DNA from: Ruminococcus sp.
GTDB lineage: Bacteria; Bacillota; Clostridia; Oscillospirales; Ruminococcaceae
Length of the DNA: 49,886 nucleotides
Assembly: GCA_015066815.1 (NCBI GenBank)
Contig: SVNR01000017.1
Location: 1-49,886, forward strand
Direction: 5' to 3'
Every line of letters starts with the position of its first letter. The stretch's first letter is position 1. This document shows, piece after piece, positions 8,256 through 16,670 of the stretch. The notes under the pieces are model-generated. The model was not told the DNA's origin. It saw only the letters and a list, made by a program, of their open reading frames with translations, and did not search any database. The translations under genes and the position numbers were made by a program.

Positions 8256-8285
8256 ATTATACTCTACATTACAAGTCTGTGTCAA
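8256..8285 (-). promoter_or_regulatory. Promoter of the folate operon
   Basis: On the minus strand TTGACA (8280-8285), 18-base spacer, TATAAT (8256-8261). Confidence 0.7.
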
Positions 8286-8311
8286 GACAGAGTAAAGTAA
8301 AAGTATGTGTC

Positions 8312-8400
8312 AAGTGAACGTATAAAATATTTTTATGTTCGTTATTATTGCCTTTATTTTTTATTGCCTTGCGCTTTTTTTGCAGCGTCAGCCTAAAAAA
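8312..8400 (+). repeat. Dispersed intergenic element, shortened copy
   Basis: TGAACGTATAAAA paired with TTTTATGTTCG, then ATTGCCTTGCGC. Same order of blocks as the fuller copies at 8775 and 24778, but the second hairpin is degenerate. The rest of the 8186-8510 intergenic region holds only the two promoters. Confidence 0.5.
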
Positions 8401-8416
8401 ATGTTTGTGATATGTA

Positions 8417-8445
8417 TTGAAAAAATAAAAAAAATATGCTATACT
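8417..8445 (+). promoter_or_regulatory. Promoter for the 60-aa membrane protein gene
   Basis: TTGAAA (8417-8422), 17-base spacer, TATACT (8440-8445). Confidence 0.6.
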
Positions 8446-8510
8446 GTTTTATTGTAAAGAAAAATATGTTATAAACATTTTCAAAAATAATAAATTCGGA
8501 GGATATAAAA

Positions 8511-8693
8511 ATGAACTTATTATATTTATCAAATCTTCTTTTTTATGCTGCTGCTTCGCCTGCAACAGGTGATACAAGGAATATGAAAGCTCCGGTAATC
8601 GTTGGTATTGTAGCTGTGGTTCTTATAATTGCCTGCCTTCTTTTAAGCGGAAAGCCCAAGAACAACGATAAGAATGATTCTGAAAAAAAATAA
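8511..8693 (+). CDS. 60-aa membrane protein resembling a bare sortase sorting signal
   Basis: Function unknown. Layout: a short hydrophobic N terminus (residues 1-15, ending AAA, signal-like), then SPATGDTRN, then a hydrophobic helix (about 28-46), then a Lys/Asp-rich tail. The order TG-containing pentapeptide, membrane helix, positive tail is that of a cell-wall sorting signal (canonical LPxTG), but SPATG lacks the Leu. GGAGG stands 7 bases before ATG 8511, it has its own promoter and a good terminator, so it is a real monocistronic gene. It could be a sortase substrate stub or simply a small membrane protein with a chance match. Confidence 0.7.
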   Translation: MNLLYLSNLLFYAAASPATGDTRNMKAPVIVGIVAVVLIIACLLLSGKPKNNDKNDSEKK

Positions 8694-8703
8694 TCCTTAG
8701 AAG

Positions 8704-8738
8704 CTGCGGCGTTTACAATACGCTGCAGTTTTTTCTTT
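8704..8738 (+). terminator. Terminator after the 60-aa protein gene
   Basis: Stem CTGCGGCG / CGCTGCAG (one G-T pair) followed by TTTTTTCTTTT. Confidence 0.8.
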
Positions 8739-8774
8739 TCCTGATGTATATCTTTTCTATTCAGAGAATATTAT

Positions 8775-8908
8775 TATATTGAACGTAAAACGTGTTTTAC
8801 ATTCAAAAAGATAAATTCATTCTATTGCCTTGCACATCTGCTGACTGCAAAAGCTTAGTGCATACAGGCTAATAGCAAACGCCAAATATATTGTCGTTTA
8901 CTATAGAT
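8775..8908 (+). repeat. Dispersed intergenic element, full copy A
   Basis: Blocks in order: hairpin TGAACGTAAAA (8780-8790) / TTTTACATTCA (8795-8805); ATTGCCTTGCAC; a stem closed by TGCAC and GTGCA; GCAAACGCC; and TCGTTTACTATAG. The same blocks recur in the same order at 24778-24914. Fills the gap before the S1-domain gene. Confidence 0.65.
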
Positions 8909-8935
8909 GAAAAAAATAATATCAGGGAGGATATA

Positions 8936-9871
8936 ATGGAAAAGTATTATCCGGAAGGAATTTTAATTGACAGCCAGGAAAATCAGAATGTGATAAACGA
9001 CCTCGATAAAATAGAAGAGGCGGCACGAAGCGGAAAAATCCTTGAAGCATATGCGGTTATTTGTGATAAGGAGCATAATCTTATTGTTGATCTTCCTTGC
9101 ATCAAGGGAATAATACCGAGAACAGACGGAGCAATAGGAATCGAGGACGGTTCATTGAAGGATGTGGCTCTTATTTCAAGGGTCAGTAAGCCTGTGTGCT
9201 TTAAAGTGATGAAAATCATAAGAGATAAGAATGGAACTCCTTCTATGGCTGTTCTTTCGAGGAAAGCCGCTCAGAACGAATGCTATGAAAAATACGTATC
9301 TAAGCTCAGGGCAGGCGATATAATAGACGCAAAGGTTACACACATTGAGCAGTTCGGCTGCTTTGTGGATATCGGATGCGGTATTTCTTCGATGATCCCT
9401 GTTGACTCGATATCTGTTTCAAGGATATCAGATCCTTCTGACCGTTTTGATTTGTATCAGAATATCAAAGCAGTTGTAAAAAGCGTTGAACAGGTGGGTG
9501 AGTATCCGAGAATATATCTTTCACACAAGGAGCTTCTCGGAACGTGGATGGAAAATGCATCTATGTTTCATGCCGGAGAAACTGTTACAGGAATCATACG
9601 TTCAGTGGAAAGCTACGGTATTTTTGTGGAGCTTGCGCCAAACCTTGCAGGACTTGCTGAACACAAGGAAAATATACATGCAGGTCAGCTTGCAAGCGTG
9701 TACATAAAAGCTCTGATACCGGACAAGATGAAAGTCAAGCTCGTAATAGCGGATCCGGCGGAGCGTGAACCGAAAAAGAGTGATATACGGTATTTTATAA
9801 ATTCAGACCATATTGATTACTGGAGATACACTCCCGAAAACGCCGAAAAGCTTATTGAAACACGTTTTTAA
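8936..9871 (+). CDS. S1 RNA-binding domain protein (ribosomal S1-like)
   Basis: A 311-residue protein with three S1-like beta-barrel regions: a divergent one (about 33-108, KILEAYAVICDKEHNLIVDLP), a typical one (about 125-197, AGDIIDAKVTHIEQFGCFVDIGCGISSMIPVDSIS) and a second typical one (about 213-276, GETVTGIIRSVESYGIFVELAPNLAGLAE). Proteins of this type bind RNA and act in translation or mRNA turnover; in Firmicutes short S1 homologues are not equivalent to the six-domain E. coli protein. Start is ATG 8936 with GGGAGG upstream. It converges on rarA, overlapping by 4 bases, with no terminator between them. Confidence 0.88.
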   Translation: MEKYYPEGILIDSQENQNVINDLDKIEEAARSGKILEAYAVICDKEHNLIVDLPCIKGIIPRTDGAIGIEDGSLKDVALISRVSKPVCFKVMKIIRDKNGTPSMAVLSRKAAQNECYEKYVSKLRAGDIIDAKVTHIEQFGCFVDIGCGISSMIPVDSISVSRISDPSDRFDLYQNIKAVVKSVEQVGEYPRIYLSHKELLGTWMENASMFHAGETVTGIIRSVESYGIFVELAPNLAGLAEHKENIHAGQLASVYIKALIPDKMKVKLVIADPAEREPKKSDIRYFINSDHIDYWRYTPENAEKLIETRF

Positions 9872-11139
9872 TTTTTCTGTTCTGTTATTTTTTTTCTGTA
9901 TGCAAGAGCGGCCTGTTCCTGTTTGTTATCACCAAATCTGTAATATATCCTGTCTTTGATTTTGTCGGGAAGATACTGCTGAGGAACATAATGGTTTACA
10001 TAGTTGTGAGGATATTTGTAGCCGATTGCATGACCGAGACTCTGTGCTCCCGAATAATGTCCGTCCTTGAGGTGCGGCGGGATATCTCCGTATTCGTTAT
10101 GGCGGATATCGTTGAGTGCTTCGTCTATTGCGCATATGGCACTGTTGGATTTTGGAGAAGTGCACAGAAGAATGACAGCCTCGGCAAGTGGTATACGGGC
10201 TTCCGGCATGCCTAACTGCAATGCTGCGTCAACACATGATTTTACTATCGTGATAGCAGAGGGATAAGCCAGCCCTATATCTTCAGCAGAAATAACAAGG
10301 AGTCTTCTTGATACAGATATGAGATCTCCTGCTTCGAGAAGTCTTGCAAGATAATGCAGTGCAGCGTTTTCATCAGAACCTCTGATGGATTTTTGCAGCG
10401 CGGATAATATATTGTAGTGCTGTGATCCGTCACGGTCATAATTCATATTGCTGCGCTGAGCAAGCTCTTTTACATTTTCAAGTGAGATCCTTATCCCGTT
10501 TTCATCAGGAGTCCCTGAGATCACGCTGAGCTCTGCTGTGTTTATTGATTTTCTTACATCTCCGCCGCAGGTAAATGATATATGCTCTATAACGCCATCT
10601 TCACAGGTGATTTTGTAACTGTTTTCTTCTTCTATTATCGAGTATGCTCTTTTTACGGCTTTTGCTATATCTTCAGAGTTTACCGGTCTGAATTCAAAAA
10701 CAGTTGAGCGGCTTATAAGCGCGTTAAAGACTGAAAAGTACGGGTTTTCTGTTGTGGAGGCTATAAGCGTTATCTGTCCGTTTTCTATATATTCAAGAAG
10801 ACTCTGCTGCTGTTTCTTGTTGAGGTACTGTATCTCGTCAAGGTACAGCAGTATTCCGTTGCATCCTGAAAAGGTATTTGTTTCTGATATGACCTGTCTG
10901 ATATCATCTGTAGAAGCGGAGGTACCATTCAGCTTGTACAGGGTTTTATTTGTGCTTTCGGCAATGATTCGTGCCACTGTTGTTTTGCCTGTTCCTGACG
11001 GACCATAAAAAATCATGTTCGGGATTTTTCCGCTTTTTATTATTTTATACAGAGCGTTGTTTTCAGAAAGAAGATGTCTTTGCCCGACTACATCTTCTAT
11101 TTTTTTAGGTCTTATCTTATCTGCCAGAGGTGCTGACAA
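9868..11139 (-). CDS. rarA: Replication-associated recombination protein A (AAA+ ATPase)
   Basis: RarA/MgsA, a clamp-loader-like AAA+ ATPase acting at stalled replication forks. Walker A GPSGTGKTT near residue 46, Walker B LLYLDEIQYL near 96-105, sensor 1 ASTTENPYF, arginine finger in ALISRSTVF, and the C-terminal tetramerisation region with DIPPHLKDGHY and the PHNYVNHYVPQQYLP signature. Length 423 is typical. The start is TTG 11137-11139, with AAGGAG 8 bases before it. It lies downstream of glyA on the minus strand, separated by a terminator-like hairpin. Confidence 0.95.
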   Translation of the reverse strand: MSAPLADKIRPKKIEDVVGQRHLLSENNALYKIIKSGKIPNMIFYGPSGTGKTTVARIIAESTNKTLYKLNGTSASTDDIRQVISETNTFSGCNGILLYLDEIQYLNKKQQQSLLEYIENGQITLIASTTENPYFSVFNALISRSTVFEFRPVNSEDIAKAVKRAYSIIEEENSYKITCEDGVIEHISFTCGGDVRKSINTAELSVISGTPDENGIRISLENVKELAQRSNMNYDRDGSQHYNILSALQKSIRGSDENAALHYLARLLEAGDLISVSRRLLVISAEDIGLAYPSAITIVKSCVDAALQLGMPEARIPLAEAVILLCTSPKSNSAICAIDEALNDIRHNEYGDIPPHLKDGHYSGAQSLGHAIGYKYPHNYVNHYVPQQYLPDKIKDRIYYRFGDNKQEQAALAYRKKITEQKN

Positions 11140-11184
11140 TGCTTTTGCTCCTTTCTGTGATGAAGTATATATATTTAAAAACTA

Positions 11185-11219
11185 TCAGGGACTTATAAAA
11201 TAAGTCCCTGATTTTTTAT
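11185..11219. terminator. Terminator between glyA and rarA
   Basis: Stem TCAGGGACTTAT (11185-11196) / ATAAGTCCCTGA (11200-11211). T-rich on the plus side and a weaker TAGTTTTTA on the minus side, so glyA transcripts may end here partly or fully. Confidence 0.7.
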
Positions 11220-11238
11220 GCTTTAAATATTTTTCGGA

Positions 11239-12492
11239 TTATTCGTAAAGAGGATACTTTTCGCAGATAGCGTTTACGCCTGCTCTTATAGCGTCTGCAC
11301 TGTTTTCAAAATCAGTACATGCAAGATATATGTATTCTGCGATCTTCTTCATATCATCTTCTTTGAGACCACGGCTTGTAACTGCAGGAGTACCGATACG
11401 TACACCGCTTGTTACAAACGGACTCTGAGGATCGTTAGGAACTGCGTTCTTGTTTACTGTGATATATACTTCATCAAGTCTGTGTTCAAGCTCTTTACCT
11501 GTGATGTTGAATGACTGAAGGTCAACAAGCATGAGGTGATTGTCTGAACCGCCTGAAACAAGATTGAAGCCTTTTTCTACAAGAGCGTCAGCAAGAGCCT
11601 TTGCGTTCTTAACAACCTGCTGCTGATATTCCTTGAAGCTGTCCTTGAGTGCTTCGCCGAAGCAAACAGCCTTTGCAGCGATAACGTGCATGAGAGGGCC
11701 GCCCTGAATACCGGGGAAGATAGCCTTGTTTATCTTCTTTGCAAGTTCCTCGTCGTTTGTGAGGATAAGACCGCCTCTTGGGCCTCTGAGAGTTTTATGT
11801 GTTGTTGTTGTAACTACATCAGCATAAGGAACAGGTGACTGATGACATCCTGCTGCAACAAGACCTGCGATATGAGCCATGTCTACCATGAACATAGCGC
11901 CTACTGACTTTGCTATAGCTGAAATTCTTTCAAAATCAATAGCTCTTGGATATGCGCTTGCGCCTGCAACTATAAGCTTAGGCTTGTTTTCCTTAGCAAG
12001 CTCCTCAAGCTTTTCGTAGTCGATTCTTCCGTCATCTCCAAGACCATATGAAACAAAGTTGAAGTATTTTCCGGAGAGGTTTACCGGAGAACCGTGTGTG
12101 AGATGACCGCCGTGAGCAAGACTCATACCGAGAACAGTGTCGCCCGGTTCAAGAAGAGCGAAGTAAACGGCTGTGTTAGCCTGTGCGCCTGAGTGAGCCT
12201 GTACGTTTGCGAACTTTGCGCCGAAGAGCTCCTTTGCTCTTTCGATTGCGATGTTCTCAACAATGTCTACACACTCGCATCCGCCGTAATAACGCTTGCC
12301 CGGATATCCTTCAGCATACTTGTTAGTAAGTACAGAACCCATAGCCGCCATAACCTCAGGTGAAACTATGTTTTCACTTGCGATAAGTTCGAGATTTCTT
12401 CTCTGACGTGAGAGTTCCTTGTTCATTGCTTCTGCTACTTCCGGATCTGCCTTTGATATAAATCCGATAGAATCCATAAGATTGTTATACAT
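11239..12492 (-). CDS. glyA: Serine hydroxymethyltransferase
   Basis: PLP enzyme interconverting serine and glycine while charging tetrahydrofolate with a one-carbon unit, so it uses the product of the nearby folate operon. Motifs: [44 protein letters not shown], the Schiff-base lysine in [14 protein letters not shown], and FPGIQGGP. Length 417 is standard. ATG 12490-12492 has AAGGAG 12 bases upstream; a second Met 5 codons in is possible. It has its own promoter at 12537-12565. No riboswitch was evident in the leader. Confidence 0.97.
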   Translation of the reverse strand: MYNNLMDSIGFISKADPEVAEAMNKELSRQRRNLELIASENIVSPEVMAAMGSVLTNKYAEGYPGKRYYGGCECVDIVENIAIERAKELFGAKFANVQAHSGAQANTAVYFALLEPGDTVLGMSLAHGGHLTHGSPVNLSGKYFNFVSYGLGDDGRIDYEKLEELAKENKPKLIVAGASAYPRAIDFERISAIAKSVGAMFMVDMAHIAGLVAAGCHQSPVPYADVVTTTTHKTLRGPRGGLILTNDEELAKKINKAIFPGIQGGPLMHVIAAKAVCFGEALKDSFKEYQQQVVKNAKALADALVEKGFNLVSGGSDNHLMLVDLQSFNITGKELEHRLDEVYITVNKNAVPNDPQSPFVTSGVRIGTPAVTSRGLKEDDMKKIAEYIYLACTDFENSADAIRAGVNAICEKYPLYE

Positions 12493-12536
12493 ATCTGCTA
12501 TATACTCCTTGCTAAAAAATATTATGAGATAATATT

Positions 12537-12565
12537 ATTATAAACTATATTTTTGTTAATTACAA
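12537..12565 (-). promoter_or_regulatory. Promoter of glyA
   Basis: On the minus strand TTGTAA (12560-12565), 17-base spacer, TATAAT (12537-12542). Confidence 0.6.
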
Positions 12566-12676
12566 GGTTTAAAATACAAAAAACAAAAAAATATTTATGT
12601 GTTTGATTTTTTGCTTGCGTATTTCTTAGAAAAAAATCTGTAACAAGGTAATATGCAGTCACCGTTTTTTGAATCA

Positions 12677-12705
12677 TTGACAAATTATGTTCGTTTTGGT
12701 AAAAT
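12677..12705 (+). promoter_or_regulatory. Promoter for the S41 protease gene
   Basis: TTGACA (12677-12682), 17-base spacer, TAAAAT (12700-12705). Confidence 0.6.
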
Positions 12706-12746
12706 AAAAAATATATTTCGTTGAATCTGCGGCATATATAATGTAC

Positions 12747-12772
12747 GAAGCTGACGTAGTCAGCGGATGGTT
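12747..12772 (-). repeat. Core of the dispersed intergenic element, inverted
   Basis: Contains GCTGAC-GTA-GTCAGC and CATCCGCTGACTACGT on the minus strand, matching the second hairpin of the copy at 24778. The rest of the 12493-12801 gap holds only the two promoters. Confidence 0.45.
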
Positions 12773-12801
12773 TTTATTTTGTATTATCGGAGAAATTAAT
12801 T

Positions 12802-14523
12802 ATGAACACTTTTTTCGGTTCGTTATATCATCTGTTTGATATGGCAAATCCAACGCATATCATCTGGTGCGTCGGAATACTGATCACCTTGCTTATACTG
12901 GCAATCCTGCATCACCGCTGGCGTGATAATGCTAAAAAAATAAAGCTGTGGCGTCTGCTTTGTCTGATTCCGCTCATAACGGTGATTATTCATTTTATGA
13001 TCTATACTGCAATGTATCCTCACTTCGCCGTGATGTACGCAATTGCGTTTTTTGCATTGATTCCGATTCCTTTTGCAAAGCGGAGGACCGGTTACAGAGT
13101 TGCAGCTTCAATTACCGGCATCCTTTCTGTGCTGTGTGGATTCTGTTTTTGTGCTTTTTCGCCGAATTATAATAATTTTTCACGTATGAGCTATACGGAT
13201 TCATTCCATGCTCTTGTGCAGGAAATGGATAGGACGTATATACTGAAAGAATGGAAAGAAGCAGATTTTGCCTCGCTGGAAGAAAAGTATATGCCTCTTG
13301 TTGAATCTGCTGAACAGGAACAGGATCCTGCAAAATTCTGCGACGCTGTAACGATGTTCTGCAATGAACTGCATGATGGTCACGTTTTTGTAATGGGGCA
13401 GTATGATAAGGAAGCCTATGCCTCTTCGTCAGAGCAGCATGAATACGGACTTGCAATGGTAATGCTTGATAATCATGATGTCATCGCAGTCTGCACGACA
13501 GATGAAGTGCAGGCACTTGGTATTAAAGACGGAACTGTTATCACAAGATGGAACGGCAAGCCGGTTCTGCAGGCAGCAGCAGAGGATGTGATGGATCAGG
13601 GTTCTCCTGTAAAATCCAACGAGGACCGCATAGCTGTGATGAATTTATCCGGCGTGGGCGGCAGTACGATTGATGTGACGTTTCTGGATGCGACCGGTAA
13701 GGAAAAGACTGTGACACTTTCTGATCTTGGGGAAATGCATACATTCCGTGAGGCTGTAACCGCATTTGCACAGGTGCCGCCCATTGAAACGCAGAAAGAC
13801 ATAGATACATTTCTTCCTGAAAACCTTGCTTCAAAAATGCTTAATGAAAAATGCGGTTATCTTGTGCTGAACAGAGAAAAGACAGATAACGGATTTCAGG
13901 ATGCTTTGTCATATCTGAAAGGTGAGCATACATGGGCAAGGGAAATGTTCCGAGAAAAAATCCGTAATCTCAAAGCACAAGGCATGGAATATCTGATAAT
14001 TGATCTTCGTAATAACTTCGGCGGCAGGGCTGAAGTCGGCAGTGCCCTGGTAAGTCTGCTGACAGAGGATGACCTGTATGGTCAGGGATTCGGAGTTCGT
14101 AAAAACGGAGCATATCTTTGTGTTGCCGATCAGAAGATACATGGCGACGGGGAATTTGCAGATCTTAAGGTCGTTGCACTGACTAATTACAATTGTGTAA
14201 GTGCCGGTGACGGCGTAGCATTAGCTCTTTCAAAGCTTCCGAATGTAACTCTTGCAGGTATTACCGACCCGAATGGCAGCCATCAGGAAACCGGAGGCAT
14301 GTGTGTGCTTTCCGGTGGAAAAATCCTTGTAGGTTATCCTGTCGGACTGATTTTAGATGAAAACGGTGAGCCGTGTGTGGATACCGCTCATGATCGCATC
14401 AGCCGCAATCCGCTTGAAGTACGGATTCCGTTTGACTATGATGCAGCGATGAAGATATTCTGTGAAAAAGAGGATTATGAGCTTGCGTGGGCGATGGAGT
14501 ATCTGGAAGAATGGGTAGAATGA
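12802..14523 (+). CDS. Membrane-anchored S41 (tail-specific) family peptidase
   Basis: A 573-residue protein with three or four N-terminal membrane helices (about residues 18-38, 50-70, 74-90 and 100-120) and an extracytoplasmic S41 serine protease. The N-terminal helical region carries ELHDGHVFV, a PDZ-like stretch follows (GLAMVMLDNHDVIAVCTTDEVQALGI), then the core: LIIDLRNNFGG, the nucleophile region NCVSAGDGVALAL, and ITDPNGSHQETGG. Substrate unknown; the family processes secreted or membrane proteins. Base composition is richer in GC than its neighbours and the remnant just downstream (14540-14779) comes from defence or mobile genes, so the patch was probably acquired. ATG 12802 has GGAG upstream. 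Confidence 0.88.
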   Translation: MNTFFGSLYHLFDMANPTHIIWCVGILITLLILAILHHRWRDNAKKIKLWRLLCLIPLITVIIHFMIYTAMYPHFAVMYAIAFFALIPIPFAKRRTGYRVAASITGILSVLCGFCFCAFSPNYNNFSRMSYTDSFHALVQEMDRTYILKEWKEADFASLEEKYMPLVESAEQEQDPAKFCDAVTMFCNELHDGHVFVMGQYDKEAYASSSEQHEYGLAMVMLDNHDVIAVCTTDEVQALGIKDGTVITRWNGKPVLQAAAEDVMDQGSPVKSNEDRIAVMNLSGVGGSTIDVTFLDATGKEKTVTLSDLGEMHTFREAVTAFAQVPPIETQKDIDTFLPENLASKMLNEKCGYLVLNREKTDNGFQDALSYLKGEHTWAREMFREKIRNLKAQGMEYLIIDLRNNFGGRAEVGSALVSLLTEDDLYGQGFGVRKNGAYLCVADQKIHGDGEFADLKVVALTNYNCVSAGDGVALALSKLPNVTLAGITDPNGSHQETGGMCVLSGGKILVGYPVGLILDENGEPCVDTAHDRISRNPLEVRIPFDYDAAMKIFCEKEDYELAWAMEYLEEWVE

Positions 14524-14539
14524 AAGTAATATTTTTGAG

Positions 14540-14779
14540 GGAAGCAGGCAGGTAAAGAGTAATGTAGATTTCTACAACCTCGACGCTATCATCTCTGTTG
14601 GTTATCGTGTCAACTCACGTCAGGCGACAAAGTTCCGCATCTCCACCTACCTCGACACCAAATGCGAAAAGATCGACAGCATCATTGCACGGCAGCAGGA
14701 GGTCATAGAGTTATGCCAAGTGCAACGATTTCCCAGAAATGGCAGCGGCATAAATCATAAGGATTTGCCCTATAGTTAA
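14540..14779 (+). pseudogene. Chimeric remnant: RhuM-like fragment joined to HsdS C-terminal fragment
   Basis: An open stretch without a usable start. It reads GSRQVKSNVDFYNLDAIISV, then GYRVNSRQATKFR, which resembles the conserved core of RhuM-family (virulence/Fic-associated) proteins, and then runs directly into YLDTKCEKIDSIIARQQEVI, which resembles the C-terminal coiled-coil of type I restriction specificity subunits (HsdS). The tail after that is not recognised. The join falls at about 14650. This looks like a deletion scar that fused two genes of a former restriction island. Both matches are from memory of the families, not a search. Confidence 0.65.
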
Positions 14780-14789
14780 CGCAACACCT

Positions 14790-14836
14790 TCAAAGTAAAT
14801 GCAACAGGTATATTTCCCGTGTTGCATTTACTTTGA
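14790..14836. repeat. 17-bp perfect inverted repeat
   Basis: TCAAAGTAAATGCAACA (14790-14806) and its exact complement (14820-14836) around a 13-base loop. There is no T-run after it on either strand, so it is not a classical terminator; it sits at the end of the remnant region and may be part of the former mobile element. Confidence 0.6.
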
Positions 14837-14881
14837 CAATTCACTAAACTATTCCCCAAAAGATATTTTTAAGTTTTTTTA

Positions 14882-14910
14882 TTGAAATACAGAATAAAAA
14901 ATGATATAAT
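14882..14910 (+). promoter_or_regulatory. Promoter of lysA
   Basis: TTGAAA (14882-14887), 17-base spacer, TATAAT (14905-14910). Confidence 0.7.
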
Positions 14911-14945
14911 AAAAAAAGATTTTAAAAAAAAGAGAGGAATAAGCT

Positions 14946-16244
14946 ATGTTTGTATCAGAAAATCTGAACGTAAACGAAAAAGGTAACCTCACTATAAACG
15001 GAGCTGACACTACTGTACTCGCACAAAAGTATGGTACTCCGTTATATGTTATGGACGAGGATATGATAAGAAATAACTGCCGTACATATAAGGCAAGTAT
15101 TGAAAAGTACTATGAAGGCAGGGGAATGGTCTGCTTTGCAAGCAAGGCTTTTTCCTGCAAAGAAATATATCGTGTTATGCAGCAGGAAGGCATGGGAATA
15201 GATGTTGTTTCTGCCGGAGAGATGTACACAGCGTACAAGGCCGGATTTGATATGTCAAAGGCTGTATTTCACGGGAATAACAAGTCAACCGAAGAGATAA
15301 ACATGGCTCTTGATTTTAAAGTAGGCCGTATAGTTGCTGACAATGTCTACGAGATAGCTTCACTTGACCGTATCGCAGCGGAAAGAAACACTGTTATTCC
15401 TGTGCTTCTCAGAATAAAGCCCGGAGTAGATGCACATACACACAGCTTTATCAGTACAGGACAGATAGACAGTAAGTTCGGTTTTGCGCTTGAGACCGGT
15501 GAAGCCTATGAAGCTGTAAAAAAGGTTCTTTCATGCAAAAACCTTGATTTTCTCGGTCTTCATTGCCATATAGGTTCGAGTATTCTTGATACCCGTGGTT
15601 TTGTTGCTGCAGCCGAAATAATGATGACTTTTATCAAGAAGATAAAGGATGAACTCGAATATGAGGTAAGAGAACTCAACCTCGGAGGCGGATTTGGTAT
15701 ACGTTATGTTGAGAGCGATGATCCGCTCCCGTATGATGAATATATGAACGCTGTAGCTAAGGTAGTAAACGAATACTGTGAAAGCAACAGTATAAACAGA
15801 CCGTTCATAATAATCGAGCCGGGACGTTCCATAGTTGGTTCTTCCGGAATCACTCTCTATACAGTAGGCGGAAAGAAGATAATTCCCGACATCAGAACAT
15901 ATATATCAGTTGATGGAGGAATGTGTGATAACCCGAGATATATACTGTATCAGGCAGAATATGACGCAGTAGTCGCAAACAAGGCTTCCGAACCTAAGAC
16001 GGAACGTGTTACAATCGCCGGAAGATGCTGTGAAACAGGGGATATGATAGGAGAAAATATGCCATTGCAGAACTGTGAACCCGGTGATATAATTGCTGTA
16101 TGTGCTACAGGTGCATATAATTACTCTATGTCCTCAAACTATAACCGACTCTGCAAGCCGGCTGTTGTTTTCGTAAATTCCGAATCAGACCGTCTTGTAG
16201 TCAGAAGACAGACTCTTGACGATATTATAAGCAACGATATCTGA
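14946..16244 (+). CDS. lysA: Diaminopimelate decarboxylase
   Basis: PLP fold-type III enzyme converting meso-diaminopimelate to lysine, the last step of lysine synthesis; ddh at 39201 in this window makes its substrate. The PLP lysine is in CFASKAFSC, the GIDVVSAGE motif follows, then FLGLHCHIGS, LNLGGGFGI, EPGRSIVG, and the other-subunit motif GRCCETGDMIG. Length 432 fits. ATG 14946 has AGAGAGG upstream. It is monocistronic, with a terminator at 16322. Confidence 0.96.
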   Translation: MFVSENLNVNEKGNLTINGADTTVLAQKYGTPLYVMDEDMIRNNCRTYKASIEKYYEGRGMVCFASKAFSCKEIYRVMQQEGMGIDVVSAGEMYTAYKAGFDMSKAVFHGNNKSTEEINMALDFKVGRIVADNVYEIASLDRIAAERNTVIPVLLRIKPGVDAHTHSFISTGQIDSKFGFALETGEAYEAVKKVLSCKNLDFLGLHCHIGSSILDTRGFVAAAEIMMTFIKKIKDELEYEVRELNLGGGFGIRYVESDDPLPYDEYMNAVAKVVNEYCESNSINRPFIIIEPGRSIVGSSGITLYTVGGKKIIPDIRTYISVDGGMCDNPRYILYQAEYDAVVANKASEPKTERVTIAGRCCETGDMIGENMPLQNCEPGDIIAVCATGAYNYSMSSNYNRLCKPAVVFVNSESDRLVVRRQTLDDIISNDI

Positions 16245-16264
16245 TAGTGTCAGCAGAAGGTGCT

Positions 16265-16312
16265 AAAAACTATAGTGAACGTCAAAGTAAATCTGACTTT
16301 CACTATTCATAA
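16265..16312. repeat. TGAACG-type intergenic palindrome
   Basis: CTATAGTGAACGTC and GACTTTCACTAT flank a short loop; ATAGTGAA pairs with TTCACTAT. It is the first-hairpin motif of the dispersed element without the second block. Confidence 0.45.
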
Positions 16313-16321
16313 TAACAAAAT

Positions 16322-16360
16322 CAGAGTGGATCAGATCTTTCCTGGTTCACTCTGTTTTAT
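16322..16360 (+). terminator. Terminator after lysA
   Basis: Stem CAGAGTG (16322-16328) / CACTCTG (16348-16354), extended by weaker pairs, followed by TTTTAT. Confidence 0.65.
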
Positions 16361-16377
16361 AAGAGAGGGAGTTTTTT

Positions 16378-16548
16378 ATGAAGGATTGTGAAACCTGTGC
16401 TTTTTATGCCTATGATGAAGAGTGGGAGAGCTATGTATGTGAAATGAATATAGATGAAGACGAGTTTGCAAGACTTATACAGGGACATTATCAGGTTTGT
16501 CCGTACTATAGAGACGGAGATGAATACAAGATAGCAGCCCGTCAGTAA
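16378..16548 (+). CDS. Small Cys-rich acidic protein (DUF6472-like), 56 aa
   Basis: Function unknown. The sequence starts MKDCETCAFYAYDEEWESYV and ends with CPYYRDGDEYKIAARQ. Cys4, Cys7, Cys21 and Cys42 look like a zinc site, and the spacing and the DGDEYKI ending match a small clostridial family that I recall as DUF6472. AGAGAGGGAG precedes ATG 16378. It lies alone between lysA and the sortase operon. Confidence 0.75.
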   Translation: MKDCETCAFYAYDEEWESYVCEMNIDEDEFARLIQGHYQVCPYYRDGDEYKIAARQ

Positions 16549-16591
16549 ATCACTGACTGTCGAAAAGTAAAATATTTCTGTTTTTATCTTA

Positions 16592-16620
16592 TTGAAATAT
16601 TTTTAATCATATGATATAAT
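16592..16620 (+). promoter_or_regulatory. Promoter of the sortase operon
   Basis: TTGAAA (16592-16597), 17-base spacer, TATAAT (16615-16620). Confidence 0.7.
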
Positions 16621-16670
16621 GAACTTGTTCGTCATATATGATAAAGTGTATAACAGAAAAGAGGTATAAA

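Noticed and set aside
11239-12650. Glycine riboswitch before glyA
   Set aside because: The leader is short and AT-rich and shows no recognisable glycine aptamer elements.
13112-13456. Minus-strand frames inside the S41 protease gene
   Set aside because: Shadows of a clear coding gene with motifs on the plus strand.
14790-14836. Long inverted repeat as a terminator
   Set aside because: No T-run on either strand; recorded as a repeat instead.
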